DNA of 64,000 nucleotides, taken from contig QYAI01000026.1 of assembly GCA_003988855.1 (NCBI GenBank), forward strand, positions 393,584-457,583, read 5' to 3'. Of the stretch, positions 22,641 through 34,277 are shown in pieces. The notes beneath the pieces are model-generated. The model worked only from the letters and a program-made list of their open reading frames with translations, did no database searches and was not told the origin of the DNA. Positions within the stretch are counted from its first letter, which is position 1. Every line of letters begins with the position of its first letter. Origin of the DNA: Arachnopeziza araneosa. Taxonomy: Eukaryota; Ascomycota; Leotiomycetes; Helotiales; Arachnopezizaceae. The translations under genes and the position numbers were made by a program.

Positions 22641-23870
22641 TCACAAATAATCTCGCTCAAACTCGGCATCTAGATGAACTGGTACCCTCTCTTCCTCTGT
22701 ACTTCGATCTCTTTCTTTGGTCTGATTTTGAACTAATTGGTGCAGTAGCTTGTTGTTCTGAGCCACAAGAGTCTCTATCCTTTCTACTTTAGTCTCCAAT
22801 GCTCTTAATCTTGCATCATTTCCCATAATTTCTCTCCAGTCTTCTTTAGTAAGTTGTCCCTCAACTATAACCCTTCTTGGCGGTTCGGCCGGGGAGTCCA
22901 TCGTATATTGATGTGTCGTCTGCTGCTGCTGTGTATGCCACTGTTGTTGCTGCTCAAATTGGACTTGCAGTTCACGAGTAAGCGCTCGTTCATTTCCACG
23001 CTTCCGCTTATGCGGTCGATAGCCGTTCACATCCTGAACTTCATTATTTCCATTTGCTACTACCATTTCTCCACCAGGATGCTGAGGTGGGGGATGCGAC
23101 AGATCTGTTGGCGTTGGTGGGTAAGGTCCAGCATATGGTCTTGGTACTTGAGAGTTCTGGGGTGGCGGGGGATTCAAAGCTTCAGCAGCAATTGCTTGTC
23201 TCCTTGCTTCTTTTCTTGCTTCTTCAACTTTCCTCCGCGCATCAACTTGCCTCATGCGCTCCGCCTCAGCATCTCCATCCTCAGTCTTCAAAAAATCCAT
23301 CCACTTGTCTAGAAGATCGTTTAATTCATCCCCAGGCTTTTGCGGAATAACTCCATTCTCCCAATCAGCAATCTGACGCCGTCTCGTCTCAACTAACCTT
23401 CCCACCGTCGCGCTCATCTGAGCTAGGACCTTTCCGGTATCTCGTTGAAAGGCGGTATTTACACCGGTCCAAAACTGTGCTTTAGTTCCCTCTTTGTAAT
23501 TACCACGCTGTTCGTAGCAATGCTTTACCATTAGAATATGATCGCGCTCGTCAAGATTCTGACGTGGCTTGCGAGTGCTGCTACCAGCAGAAGATAGAAC
23601 AGAGCTTTCGCGCATCTCGCGCGCTGGGGTCATCAGAGAGCGAGGGAGAGGGGGCGGATTCATTCGTAGATCTGACGAGGGTGTTGAATTGTTTGAAGTT
23701 ATGTTCTGTTGTTGCAAGCTCGTGGGCTGTTGTGTAGGTGTGGGCGTGGATGCGGTCGCGGGGCGAACATTACTTGGTGTTGATGGTGGTAAGATTGGAG
23801 CTGGCTGACGGTTATTGGGCTGCGCCATTGTCATCGGGACCAATTTGAATGTGTGAAAAGCCGACGGCAT
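22641..23870 (-). CDS. Myb/SANT-like helical protein with Gln-rich linker, function unknown
   Basis: Single-exon gene of 409 residues. I do not recognise a named orthologue. Layout: a low-complexity Pro/Thr/Gln N-terminus (residues 1-90), then a helical block around residues 105-190 (NLDERDHILMVKHCYEQRGN ... FWTGVNTAFQRDTGKVLAQ ... RRRQIADWENG) that resembles the trihelix/Myb-like DNA-binding fold of fungal and plant nuclear proteins. A charged helix follows (RRKVEEARKEARRQAIAAEA), then a Pro-rich stretch, a basic patch RPHKRKRGNERA (a likely nuclear localisation signal), a polyQ region, and a C-terminal coiled coil (LRALETKVERIETLVAQNNK). Likely nuclear. The start could also be Met13 or Met15. 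Confidence 0.75.
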   Translation of the reverse strand: MPSAFHTFKLVPMTMAQPNNRQPAPILPPSTPSNVRPATASTPTPTQQPTSLQQQNITSNNSTPSSDLRMNPPPLPRSLMTPAREMRESSVLSSAGSSTRKPRQNLDERDHILMVKHCYEQRGNYKEGTKAQFWTGVNTAFQRDTGKVLAQMSATVGRLVETRRRQIADWENGVIPQKPGDELNDLLDKWMDFLKTEDGDAEAERMRQVDARRKVEEARKEARRQAIAAEALNPPPPQNSQVPRPYAGPYPPTPTDLSHPPPQHPGGEMVVANGNNEVQDVNGYRPHKRKRGNERALTRELQVQFEQQQQWHTQQQQTTHQYTMDSPAEPPRRVIVEGQLTKEDWREIMGNDARLRALETKVERIETLVAQNNKLLHQLVQNQTKERDRSTEEERVPVHLDAEFERDYL

Positions 23871-24163
23871 GTAGGAGAAAGGTGTTGGAGATTGTGATGA
23901 ACTCGAGGTTCGTTAAATTTTAAAGGAGATCTAGTGAATGAGACCATAATTGGACTAGCGTGTGGTAATTACGGTAAAAGCGCTTGAAGCGTACAACTAC
24001 CTACTCAGCCATGAAGTGGGATAATCCTGCCGTTGGATTATGGTCCCTTATACTCTTATCGTTATTCCAATTAGCCTTTTGATCATGGATAGTCGGACAT
24101 GGGGTTGATCACTACTATAAAAAAAAAATTCTTTCGTTCGTGACCGCAAGTTAATAACCTCAT

Positions 24164-25195
24164 TTATAGTTTAGTGCTTTTGTTCTGCTTATTGTCTGTT
24201 CTATTCGCTTGAGCCATTCGCAACAGTGCGTAGAGGCTTTGTAGCCTAGGCATTTCCAGTCCCTTCTGTCGAGCTATTCTAATAGGATTTCCAAGAATCA
24301 CTTCCAGTTCCATCGTCTTGCCTTGCTCCCAGTCCAATAACATGCTGGCCTTGCTGCCACTATTATTCTTCTGACTGCTTAATAGAATTGCTTCGCTGGT
24401 TGCAAGGTTTTGAGGTAAAGTTGCACCTAGCACTTTTGGGGCTGTGGACAGCACCTCATCCATGACGCCCTTTAAGTGAAGATATAGTTCCGCATCCATC
24501 GACATCGCGTTGTTTGTCGAGCCACCTGAGAGAACTGCAGAAGGATTCATAGCAGCATTAATGGCAATCTTGTGCCACCGGACCATTTGTAGCTCCACGT
24601 GGGAATATTCTTCTGCGTCAGCAACTTTCGCTGCTTGCAATAGTTGCACCAGTTTCTTGTTTGACTCGATCGAGTTTTCCTGCTCCGTATTTCCTGCTTT
24701 GGAGTCCATGCTTCCAGGTAGATATGGCCCAATGCTTATTCTTGTCCAGCGATTGTGCTTAACAACTCCGGGGGATGTTTGCGCTACGCTAGCAGCTGTT
24801 ACCGCGCTGAGTATGGTGCTGGATGGAAATCTTTTCGAGTACGGTTCTTCAACGCCTAATCCATTTTGTATAAGAACAATAGCCGATCTCCTTTGGACCA
24901 AGCCTTCCAAAATATCGGAATCATCACGAATATCTGGTAGTGCTTTAGTGCTCACTATCACGTAGTCCCAAGGCAGTTTGGAGTCGACGGCTTCTTTGGG
25001 ACTTGCGAAAGTTCGATGAGGAATGAACGTAGAGGATCCGTATTTTGGCGACGAAACTTTGAACCCATTTGCCTTCACAGCTGCGTAATTTGACCTACAC
25101 ACCACTGATACCAGGGTTTCTGGTACCTCTGCGAGTCGAGAGGCATAGAATGCGCCAATTGCGCCAGCGCCAACAATGAGAATGCTGATCGGCAT
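24164..25195 (-). CDS. Ketopantoate reductase-like oxidoreductase (ApbA/PanE family)
   Basis: NADPH-dependent 2-oxo acid reductase fold, cytosolic; in true PanE it reduces ketopantoate to pantoate for coenzyme A. Single exon, 343 residues. The N-terminal Rossmann motif ILIVGAGAIGAFYASRL (Gly9, Gly11, Gly14) is followed by the STKALPDI strand (Lys84) and LIQNGLGVEEP. The C-terminal domain has the conserved helix MVRWHKIAINAAMNPSAVLS with Lys209 in the catalytic position, then LLDWEQGKTMELEVILGNPI, matching the substrate-binding NE/SEIDxxNG-like segment. Fungi have several paralogues, so the substrate is not certain. Confidence 0.9.
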   Translation of the reverse strand: MPISILIVGAGAIGAFYASRLAEVPETLVSVVCRSNYAAVKANGFKVSSPKYGSSTFIPHRTFASPKEAVDSKLPWDYVIVSTKALPDIRDDSDILEGLVQRRSAIVLIQNGLGVEEPYSKRFPSSTILSAVTAASVAQTSPGVVKHNRWTRISIGPYLPGSMDSKAGNTEQENSIESNKKLVQLLQAAKVADAEEYSHVELQMVRWHKIAINAAMNPSAVLSGGSTNNAMSMDAELYLHLKGVMDEVLSTAPKVLGATLPQNLATSEAILLSSQKNNSGSKASMLLDWEQGKTMELEVILGNPIRIARQKGLEMPRLQSLYALLRMAQANRTDNKQNKSTKL

Positions 25196-25764
25196 ACTGA
25201 ACTGTTGTAGAAGGTACTTACTATGCAGCTATTTTTCGGAGAAGATCGGAAGAGTGGATGGTATAGCAACCACGCAGGGGAGGTTTCGGACTTAGGCGAG
25301 GCGGCCGCAATCATTGATCATTCTGATGTTGAGACTACCTAGGTATTCAGTCCAACCTACAACTCACAAAGTGGTGACAGTAAGTGGACTATTTAAGCTT
25401 TTATATAGATTATCTAGGCTTGGAATGTTTATAAGCATCCGAAATTTCATTAGCTAGGTAAGCATGCCTGAATGACACTAAGATGGTGCTTGTTGCTTCT
25501 CCAGCTCTAAAATCTAGAGTTGAGACATTGGTCGGCTCCGGGTGAAGCTATTCAAATTCTATGCTTCGGGGTACGTACATAATTACGCTTTATTGTCTCG
25601 CAGTGTGCTGTCACCTGTTCTTAATTACGGTTGCCTGTGCGCCAAGATAGCTACCTACAGGTAGATTGTAGGCTTCAAAGTCAGTCGCTGGTCTCCGAAT
25701 GACTATTTAAATAGCAAACCCCAGTCTGCATCAGGAGATAAACATCCTTCATCAAGAAATCACT
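25196..25764. other. Bidirectional promoter region (PanE-like / 2EXR)
   Basis: 569 bp between divergent genes. The 10-bp palindrome TACCTAGGTA is at 25336-25345, 141 bp upstream of the PanE-like start; related half-sites (TAGCTAGGTA near 25,450; TACCTACAGGTAG near 25,651) also occur. Confidence 0.55.
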
Positions 25765-26628
25765 ATGAGTTCATCCCAGAATCATCTGCGTTCGACTATG
25801 AACAACCAAACTCCACCGCTTTCCACCTTTAGTCTCTTTTCGAGTCTACCACTAGAGCTTCAAATCAAAATCTGGCAGCTAGCATCACAAATACCACGCA
25901 TAACCGAAGTCCACGGCTATGGCTTTTCTAGTGGTCGGCATTACCCTCATCAACGAACCCGCCGCTCTAATCCGAGGTTCAATCCACCACACTTTGCTAT
26001 TCACCCGCTACTCCATACCTGTCCTCTCTCTCGGTCTATCTATCGAGCTATGGATTCTGCTCGGTTGCCTCTGAGCTTGAAAAAGCTGGTCAATGGCTGT
26101 GATTGGTTCGCATCCGCTCACATTGAAGACGATATAGGAAAAGTTGTTTGGCAACCTTGTAGCAGCGTTGACAATGGTCGGCATTTCTTCCTGAATTTTC
26201 AAGGTCAGAGGAGCGGGAACTGGGATCAAGGAGATATATTTTTCGACAACGGAACGACGTGGTACGAGCCAGTATGTCAGTCGGAATGGCTAACTCGTTG
26301 TGGTGTCCGACGGTTAGCCTGCGATATTGAAGCGTTTTATGCCGAGCAAAGGGATGGTAGAGGGATTGGGTGGAGGATGGTGTGTGCAGTGAGCGATTTG
26401 GAGGAACTGGACCTTGTTCTGGTGCCGAAAGAGTCAGGATGGAGGAATAGGAACAAAGAAGTAGAATTCATTGATGTAGCCAATGAGCTAGTCAGGGAAG
26501 AAAGGGTCGAACTAAGTATGTGGCGGAAAATACACGAGACTGAGATGGTAAAGGTGAGAAAATCAAAACCAGACTGGAAAGAACCAATTGTTAGATTTGT
26601 GGTTGCCAGGAAGTGGAAGATTGTGTGA
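25765..26628 (+). CDS. 2EXR-domain protein (F-box-like fungal family)
   Basis: Protein of 287 residues, one exon, of the fungal 2EXR family. The domain begins at about residue 21 with FSLFSSLPLELQIKIWQLAS, the family signature (an F-box-like helix where LP..LR.KIW is conserved); the second conserved block, HPLLHTCPLSRSIY, follows at about residue 78, where the family has LLxvcrESR. The rest is poorly conserved, with a charged C-terminus (MVKVRKSKPDWKEPIVR). The function of the family is unknown; copies are very numerous in Leotiomycetes and other Pezizomycotina. Met12 is an alternative start. Confidence 0.85.
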   Translation: MSSSQNHLRSTMNNQTPPLSTFSLFSSLPLELQIKIWQLASQIPRITEVHGYGFSSGRHYPHQRTRRSNPRFNPPHFAIHPLLHTCPLSRSIYRAMDSARLPLSLKKLVNGCDWFASAHIEDDIGKVVWQPCSSVDNGRHFFLNFQGQRSGNWDQGDIFFDNGTTWYEPVCQSEWLTRCGVRRLACDIEAFYAEQRDGRGIGWRMVCAVSDLEELDLVLVPKESGWRNRNKEVEFIDVANELVREERVELSMWRKIHETEMVKVRKSKPDWKEPIVRFVVARKWKIV

Positions 26629-27139
26629 ATGTTAACCGAGGAATCAATTCAGCTCCTCATAAACTCTTGGACTCTATCAAGCGAGGTTTTAACTTAATGT
26701 GCAAACCCCTGCAAGACAGCAGTTATTCTTGCCAATAATGCCAAGTCCTCGTCAAGAGCTACATCCTTTATGGAAGCAATGAAGCAGAGAGGTAAAGAAG
26801 TAATGATCAAATTGAAGATGTAAAAGTCCATGCAATTTTACTGACCAATAACAATGTTTTCTAGGTACGATGCATCTACCGCGCCAGGCAAGCACCTTTG
26901 ACCGTTGTACACTTCAGCATTAATAGAACACACCTGTAGCATCGCGAAACATGTATAGAATGAGTTAAGTCACCACTCCATCTCCCTTAATTCCGTACAA
27001 TTCAGTTCATTACACAAATAAGGAAATTCGCTCGACAGGCTGTCATGTGACATTCGCGCTCCATAGATTGCGGATGATTTTCAAATGAGAACATAACTTC
27101 GTAAAGAATTAGAAAGCCCTTCGGGGGAACATCATGAAA
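26629..27139. other. Convergent intergenic region
   Basis: About 510 bp between converging genes. Nothing beyond ordinary sequence seen. Confidence 0.55.
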
Positions 27140-30100
27140 TCATGAACCAGTACGCCTCGAGAGACTGTTTTTACTTTTTGTGTGAGGTTGAGAAGAACGT
27201 CCAGATACAGAGCCTGGTGCTTGACCAACATGAGAGTGACGGTTCCTGGTTGAGTTATGAAGATGACCAACATCATGTTTACCTGTTTACAGTCAAAATA
27301 AGTTCAATGCAGAAAAGGATAAAGAACTTACCATCACAACAAGCTCTGACATTTTCGAGCTTGTCAGATTCTCGATCTTGTTTCTCGATGATTTCCCTCA
27401 GATCTTCGGCACTGTCATGAACCTCGCTGGCTTCGTATAGACTTCCTCCATTGCTCACACTGTGCCTGCTTCTTCGACTGGAAAAGCTTCCACCTATAGC
27501 CTCCTTGCCAGGCTTCCAATAACTGCTCAATCTCGAAAAAGTTCCCATTGATGGACGGGAGGATGTAGAGCCGGCTTGCTGCCGAACAGCTTTGCTAGGC
27601 GACTCATTGCGAATTGTGCGGCTGTTGTATGATGACAATGAAGCCGCACCCCGACGAGATGTATCTTCAACCCCAGGATTGAATTCTGCTACATCTTCGT
27701 TGGTCAGAGACCCGTTAGCGACCTCCGACGAGTCTTCTATGGCGTCTTCTCCAGTCCTTAGTAGAAGATACGATAATGCATTGAACCACGTCTCATGCCT
27801 TTGCCCAGTAGTTGCAGTAAATTTCACAGCTCGTCCAGGCGTGATGATTACCAAACTCTTGCGATGAAGGCCAGGAGGCATTGGATTGTCATCAGTGACT
27901 ACTCTGACTGCTTCAATAGGCACGCTCTTCGCCTTCAATTCTGCGCGACCAGCGGATGAGGGATCACGATCACTCCAGTAAAGGGTTCTTGTGTACGGAT
28001 GGACCCAGAAATAACGTCTATGTCGATTCTCTGACATTGCTCCTCTTCCAGCTTTTCGTGTATATTTCCACAAGTATTCTCCAATCATGGTTTGAGTAAT
28101 GGCATTGATCATTCGGGGGTCAGTGTTTGATTGCAGACCATGCGGCATTGCAATGCCATTACGGTTGAAGCGGGTGTCGACTTCTGATGCGAAAGAAGAT
28201 ACTGAAGACGCCCTTGACCTACCAGACCGGCTAGGTATCTGAATCTCAGCAGCACCAGAAGAATGCAGTGGGCGCGGCGTCGTCCCCCCCCGGAGAGAGC
28301 TGGGGCTCATTGCGGCTTGACTATTGGGTGTTCTAGGCCGGAAAGAAGGATTTGCTTTATAAGCAGAAGCTGGCATCAGTGGAGGGCCCATAGTTCCAAG
28401 ACCGCCTGAAGAGGAGCCCGACCGCTGAGCTGCAGCAGCAATAACTTGCTTGTGATCGTTAGGTAGGGGGGGGTGAGCGCCTGATAACGAATTGTTCCGG
28501 CTACTGGAGCTGCCTGGTCTTTTCTGGAGGCTAGTATCATTGACATCGTCGGGGCTAGTCATGGTTGCTCTTGTACGACTGACACTGCTAACACTATCTT
28601 GTGATTTCTGAGTTCTGAAGCCATTATGAGCTATTGATTCCCGAGGTGATGAAGCCATCTTTTGGTCGTTTTGATTCATTACAGCCTCTTTCTTCCCAGC
28701 CTTAAACATCTCATCAATCTGATTTCCTGTTAAGGCAGTTTGTGCACTCTCATCCGTTGTTTCGATGCGATTTTTCCTAAGGAATCTGTCATGAGGATTG
28801 CTGGACAGTTCCTTGAATGGTCGCGAGGATTCAGGAGTGTCATTCATAGGCGAGTCACTAGGAGACTGGCGTGTCTCGTCCTCGGCAATTATAGGCGTGG
28901 TCGGTTGTTTGTACTTATTCAAGCTAAATGCATACCCAAGGGCAGTGGCTTTTGGGGTTTCGGGATCTTTCTCTCTGCTAAACACCTCCAACACAGGTTC
29001 GCCCTTAAGGGAAATGATAGCGTCTCTTTGTGGGCTGCGAGGTTCGATAGGCTTTGTATCCACAGACTGAATCGATGAGAACATAAGCGATGTTGGGACT
29101 GGGACAAATTCGGCAGAATTCATTGGTCTTACGGCTTGTGCAGGCTGAAGTGGTTCAAAATGTTCCGAGACGATGCTAGACAAACTCAATGGAGCCTTTG
29201 CTACCTGCAAAGCCGCAAGATTTGTTAACGGAGTATGAACACGGGAAGTAGGTGGCGACGGGAACTTCGAGAGATTTTCGTCTATGATCTCTGGATCATA
29301 TTGTGAACTCATATCACTATAGGTCGAGGTTGACATTGGCCGAGCTCCTTCATCAGAAGAAACTTTCAATGAATTGGTTGCTAGCTCTTCGTGCCACTGA
29401 CTAGAGGCATCAGAAGTTGTAGTATTGACCTGTGTAGCAGTCGAAGACTGCTTTTGAGAAGCTTGATGAGTAATCTCAGCAACGGCTACTCCAGCAAGAC
29501 CCGCCTTAATCAAGTGAGGAAGAACAGGCAGTTGCGTACGGATCTCGGGCTCCCATGGCTCAGTCATCATCCCAGAGTCAACCATTAGGATTGGTGGAAC
29601 AAACGGGATTAAAGAGTTTGGAGACGGTGGATTCTTAGTGGCGGTGGCCCTTGAAGCAGGAGTAGCAGATTGAGAAGCGAATGTGCTGTGGTTTGGGGTA
29701 TCTAGCACCGAGTCTTCATCATCACTTCCACCAAGATCTCCGAGCTCAGCAAACAAGCTTTGGCCAGCCATATGGGGAGTTCCACTCTGGCTACTGTTCG
29801 CGAAGCTTGCAGGACTATTCTGAAATTGAGGTTCTTCACTAACTGCTCTTGATCGACGATTGGCACCGCGGCCAACTCTCAATCGTAGTCGTTGAGGATG
29901 AGATTGAGCTGTTGGAGTCTTGAGCTCCTCATAATCATATTCATCATCTGAAGTAGATGCAGTGCTTTGGAAAGAATGACGATTTCCGGCTAGTGACAAA
30001 GCACCAGGAGGTGATCTGCTCTGCACACTGTCAGTTGGTCCTCCTTCTGTCTCTGTGAGATCGTCGCTGCCACTGAGGTCTTCATGGCCAGTTTGGAAAT

Positions 30101-31821
30101 CCTCGGTCTCTGTAGCACGCTCATTAGCGGTCTCAAATGCGTCGCTAGTTTCCTGCTCATTGGCTGTCTCAAATTGATCGCTTAAATCAGTCGTATTTGA
30201 GCCAGCGAAACTGCCTACTGCAGTTCTTACGGTTGAATGTGCCGCAGCAGTTGCTGAATGACTAGGGCTTTTTTGTTCATAATCTTCTTCCCAGTTGGGG
30301 TCTTCAAGGAAAATCTCATTTTTACTATTTCTGAACCCACCAAGTTGCCCCGGCTTGAGTGGTTTTTTGAAATCTTTCGAATCTATTTTCCTGGCCTTCT
30401 TCCCATTTCCCGATCCAAACTCTCCTCGTCGAGCATCAAGCTCATCTCTGGCATCTTGAAGCATCCTTTTCAGCTCGAGTTTCTCTGTTTTTTCTCGGTG
30501 GATGTTACCCTTCAAGTTCTGAATCATGCGGTGTGCATGGTGTAAAGAACTCTTCAAGGTTTCAGACTCCAACATACTATGACGAGGAGTGCCTTTAACA
30601 GGAGAGGGTGGTGGTGAATGCTCTGGGGTAACATCATCAGCAGCGGTCTCAAAATCCTCATCGCTGATTCCACTCTTCTGCTCTCGATCTTCGAGCTTTC
30701 CTCGCTGATGAGCAACTGCTCGGGCGAGTTCTTGATTCTGACCAGTCAAGTCCTCGATTTTCCGTTGCAGAGCAACTCTTTCACTTTCAGCTAGTGTCAT
30801 GCTCCGCTTCACGTTTCCAATTTCAACCTCGTGATGCTTGGTAGAGGCTGCATGATCATCCAAAAGCTTTGCATGGCTAGATTTGATATCATCCAACTCT
30901 TTTTGAGTACTGCTTTTCTCAGCGTGAGAAATGTTAAGACTCTGTGTCAATTTCCTCTCGCGGTCTGCAGCCTCCTTTGCAGCTGCCAGGAGCTCATGAA
31001 TCTGGGTCTCCAGGTTCCAGTTCTCATCTTTATATCTGTGCTCACTCTCATCAAGACTTCTCAGGCGTTCAGTCAGCCCTTCAGCGTCAACCTCTAATCT
31101 CGACTTTTCAAGTTTAGCAATTTTCAGTGAGTCTTCCTTCTCCGCAAGTAGAGCTTGAAGATGTCGCACTTGAGATAGGAGTGATGTGCTGATCTCAGTT
31201 GCAAATTCAATATCATGGACGCGGTTCGATGGCTGATTTCGTTGTCTCCGATTATTGGGCACGGCGAGTTTAGAAGGAGAATTACTACCCTGGCTCTCGA
31301 ATTTTGAGGGGCTAATTGATCGCTGTAATGTGTCAGAAGTCGATAATTTTCTTCCCTGCGATGATTACCTTTGAATCACCAAATGGTGATGTTCCCATCT
31401 CACCACTCGCGACTCTTGATTTTGGCAAGAACGCCCTTGCCGTTTCCCGACCCACCTCATTATATTCTTTTTCGATTTCTACGAGCTTCTGCCTTAGCTC
31501 TGGAGTGATATCCCCTTCGCTTTGTTGTTTCTCTACATCCTTGAGACGGTCTGCTAAGTCCTTCCGTTGTTGTACCAAGGTTGTTCCAAGTTTCGAGGCC
31601 TCTTGTATACGTCTTTCGGTTTCTGCTAGATGGGCTTCTATTGTTCGTTTTGCCTGGTCTGGAGATGTTGCTGGGCTTAATGAAAATAGCTGAGTGTCAA
31701 AATTGGAGAAGCGGTGGTGGGTCGAGCCAGTTGGCGGAGATAGAAAAGGATCCTGTTCGGAGGGAATCATATTCGATAACGAAGCCACCGAGGGAGTATC
31801 TGCTGCCAGTGACGTCGCCAT
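27140..31821 (-). CDS. apsA: Cortical nuclear-migration protein ApsA/Num1 (coiled coil + C-terminal PH domain)
   Basis: Cell-cortex anchor for dynein, needed for nuclear positioning. Exons: 31821-31369, 31322-27332, 27282-27140; introns 46 and 49 nt. Product 1,528 residues. The start is the ATG at 31821 (MATSLAADTPSVAS); an in-frame TTG at 31857 is upstream. The N-terminal third is coiled coil (about residues 45-150 and 185-390; heptad-rich LLSQVRHLQALLAEKEDS). A long Ser/Thr/Pro/Asp-rich disordered middle follows. The PH domain is at about 1,225-1,345 (MIGEYLWKYTRKAGRG ... RYFWVHPYTRTLYWSDRDP ... GRAVKFTATTGQRHETWFNA), the lipid-binding end of Num1/ApsA. The last exon adds a basic Ser-rich tail. 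It is divergent from CWC24. Confidence 0.94.
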
Positions 31822-32632
31822 GATAGGAAGTCGCTCACTATCACCAGTGCTGTTCAAAACTCTCCTAACAATCTCTCCGACTGCCCTACCTCAAGGGCAA
31901 CCACACAGCACAAGATGTATAGACACAAATCGCGTGAGATCCAGTTCATTCGCAGGTCCGGTAAGGAGGAAGATCGACCAAACCGAGAGAATCAAGAAAC
32001 AAAGATTCGTAATTTGAGGGATCGACGTGTTGATTTTTAAATATTCCTTTAGTGCAAGGGGGCGCGTTCCGAAATCCAGGTTCCCCACTCCCTCCAAGAA
32101 CGCGCTCTGCTCGACCGACTGATTGTCCTGTACACGGAGAATCTATGAACAACAAGAAAATCAAGATCCAAATCGCATAAACGAGAGTTATCGTGAAGGA
32201 ATTATCCTGAGGGAAATCGCGAAAGAGACACCACACGGTGTAGGACTGTCAATGCAGTGGAACTCTTTCAAAGGATTTGGTTGGATAATTAGTGTTCTGT
32301 TTGTTGTCTGGTTTTCGGATTGATTGGCGGACAGCGCATGTTGATGACAACAGCAGTTTCTTATTGTTGTTGAGTTATATTATGAGAAAAGTACCTTTGG
32401 AATGATCTTCACTCATCGTAACATGAATACCTGAATTTCTAGAAAGAAAGGACCCTATTCCTATTGCCACTTCACACCGTTTTGCATTCATTCCAACAAA
32501 GTACTAGAAATTGTGCCTTAGGTATCGATGGGTTTGTCAGCAAAGGAGAAGGCTGAACCTGTAACTCACTGAACATCCCGAACATATATCAGCCTCCTCT
32601 CGTTCTCAACACCACAACTATCTGTCGAGGCT
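31822..32632. other. Bidirectional promoter region (ApsA / CWC24)
   Basis: 811 bp between divergent start codons. Short ORFs on either strand (32236-31946 minus, 32123-32323 plus) overlap each other and have no supporting feature. Confidence 0.55.
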
Positions 32633-33930
32633 ATGGAATCCACCGGAGAGATTCAGTTATCTTCTGGCCCAGGGGCTATTTTCAAGAAGCGTCCAGCTAA
32701 AGGCAAATCCAATTTTCGCAAACGACCCACCACCCCACCAACTGCTGATAGCAATTCTGATTTCTCATCCTCAGAAGATGAATCAGGACACAAGACCAAG
32801 AGAAGGAAAAAACACGCTGGACTTCTGATAGCGTCCGCAAAGAGCAGTGCTACCGTGAACGACGACCTGATTGCCACAAAATATACAGCGGCGCTCAATA
32901 CCACTATTAAATCCTCCAACGACGCCACCAAACACTCGAACTGGTACGACGAAAACGCCACCGACGCGCTCTCCACCAGAAATTTACTAGGAACGACAAG
33001 ATTGGCGCCCTCCGAATCTTCAGATGGGACGTACAAAGGCTTAGCTAACCAGAAAACCTTTATTCAAAAGAATCCAAATGCATCTCCGAGGGTTGTTGGG
33101 CCGGTGAAAGCACCTACCAATATTCGAACTATCACCGTTACAGACTTCGCACCCGATGTGTGTAAAGATGTAAGACTTATTCTCATTTCCTTTTTGTTAT
33201 TTCTACCTCGAGAGGTTTCGGGACTACTTCGGTTATCCTTACATTCTCCTTCGAGATTAGGAGAATCACATACTAACTATTTTATAGTATAAACAGACGG
33301 GCTGGTGTGGCTTCGGTGGGTCTTATTCTCCGTCAAATTCATCATTTCTTTCTATGAGAGCTGAGAGCTTAGGAACATTCTTGGCAGCCCTTTATCTGAA
33401 GCATATTTTGAGAATTTGGCTTTCAGTTCCTCGTCTTCTTTTCAAGATCTTACAAGTCACATACTAATCCGCTCATAGGGGACTCATGCAAATTTCTTCA
33501 TGCCCGTGAGGACTACAAGCAAGGTTGGCAGCTAGACCGAGAGTGGGAGAATGTCACGAAAGGCAAAAATATCACCAGAGGCACTACAATTGCTTCTGCT
33601 AATCGTAACGTTGATGAGCCGGCCTCGGATGATGACGATACAGTCCTGGAGGGTATTCCGTTTGCGTGCATTATATGCCGGGACAAGTACAAAAATCCAG
33701 TAATCACAAAATGCGGTCACTACTTTTGCGAAAGTTGCGCCTTGAGAAGATATAAGAAAGACCCGAGTTGTGCTGCATGTGGAGCTGGTACGGGTGGAGT
33801 TTTCAACGTAGCTAAAGGCTTGAAGAAGTTATTAGATAAGAAGAGAGAAAAGGTTGCCAGGAAGAGGCAGAGAGCCATTGAGGCTGGGGAGCAGGTCAGT
33901 GAGGAGGAGATGGATGCAGACGAGTTGTAG
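32633..33930 (+). CDS. CWC24: Pre-mRNA splicing factor Cwc24 (CCCH zinc finger + RING)
   Basis: Spliceosome-associated protein acting at the first transesterification step. Exons: 32633-33169, 33288-33315, 33479-33930; introns 118 and 163 nt, exon 2 only 28 nt; 338 residues. The N-terminus is Lys/Arg/Ser-rich (FKKRPAKGKSNFRKRP). The CCCH finger spans residues 177-197: C-x8-C-x5-C-x3-H across both splice junctions (CKDYKQTGWCGFGDSCKFLH). The RING follows at about residues 251-291: CIICRDKYKNPVITKCGHYF, then CESC and CAAC pairs. The C-terminus is a basic/acidic helix. CCCH directly before RING in a protein of this size is diagnostic for Cwc24/RNF113. Confidence 0.96.
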
Positions 33931-34277
33931 ATAGAAAATAATGTGTATTCAAGTCCAGCCACAATCTTCTTTTAATTTATCTTTCTTTGAAAAATAGACT
34001 CGTTGTATGGTTGTATTTACTACATAATGTCACCATTCAATATCAGTAGAACCCAACCACTCTCATAGAAAGGATGCTCGGAGCCGCTAAGAAAGAGTTT
34101 CTCCTGCATTTGAACTCTTTGACCACCTCTCTTTTTCAAGAACTTGTATTAATAGTCGGTGCTGGAACCGATATAGGACATGGGATGTAAACCGTGTTGT
34201 AACTTGTGTTGCACCCAAGATCACCTAATCTCATTAACCTTGTTTCGTGTCTGAGGGATTGTAATCTTAAATCTTTA
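33931..34277. other. Convergent intergenic region
   Basis: About 350 bp between the CWC24 stop and the cysteine-rich gene stop; no gene. Confidence 0.55.

Noticed and set aside
22249..22644. 131-codon minus ORF abutting the Myb-like gene
   Set aside because: Its only feature is an Ala run from a (TGC)n microsatellite; it lies where a 3' UTR is expected.
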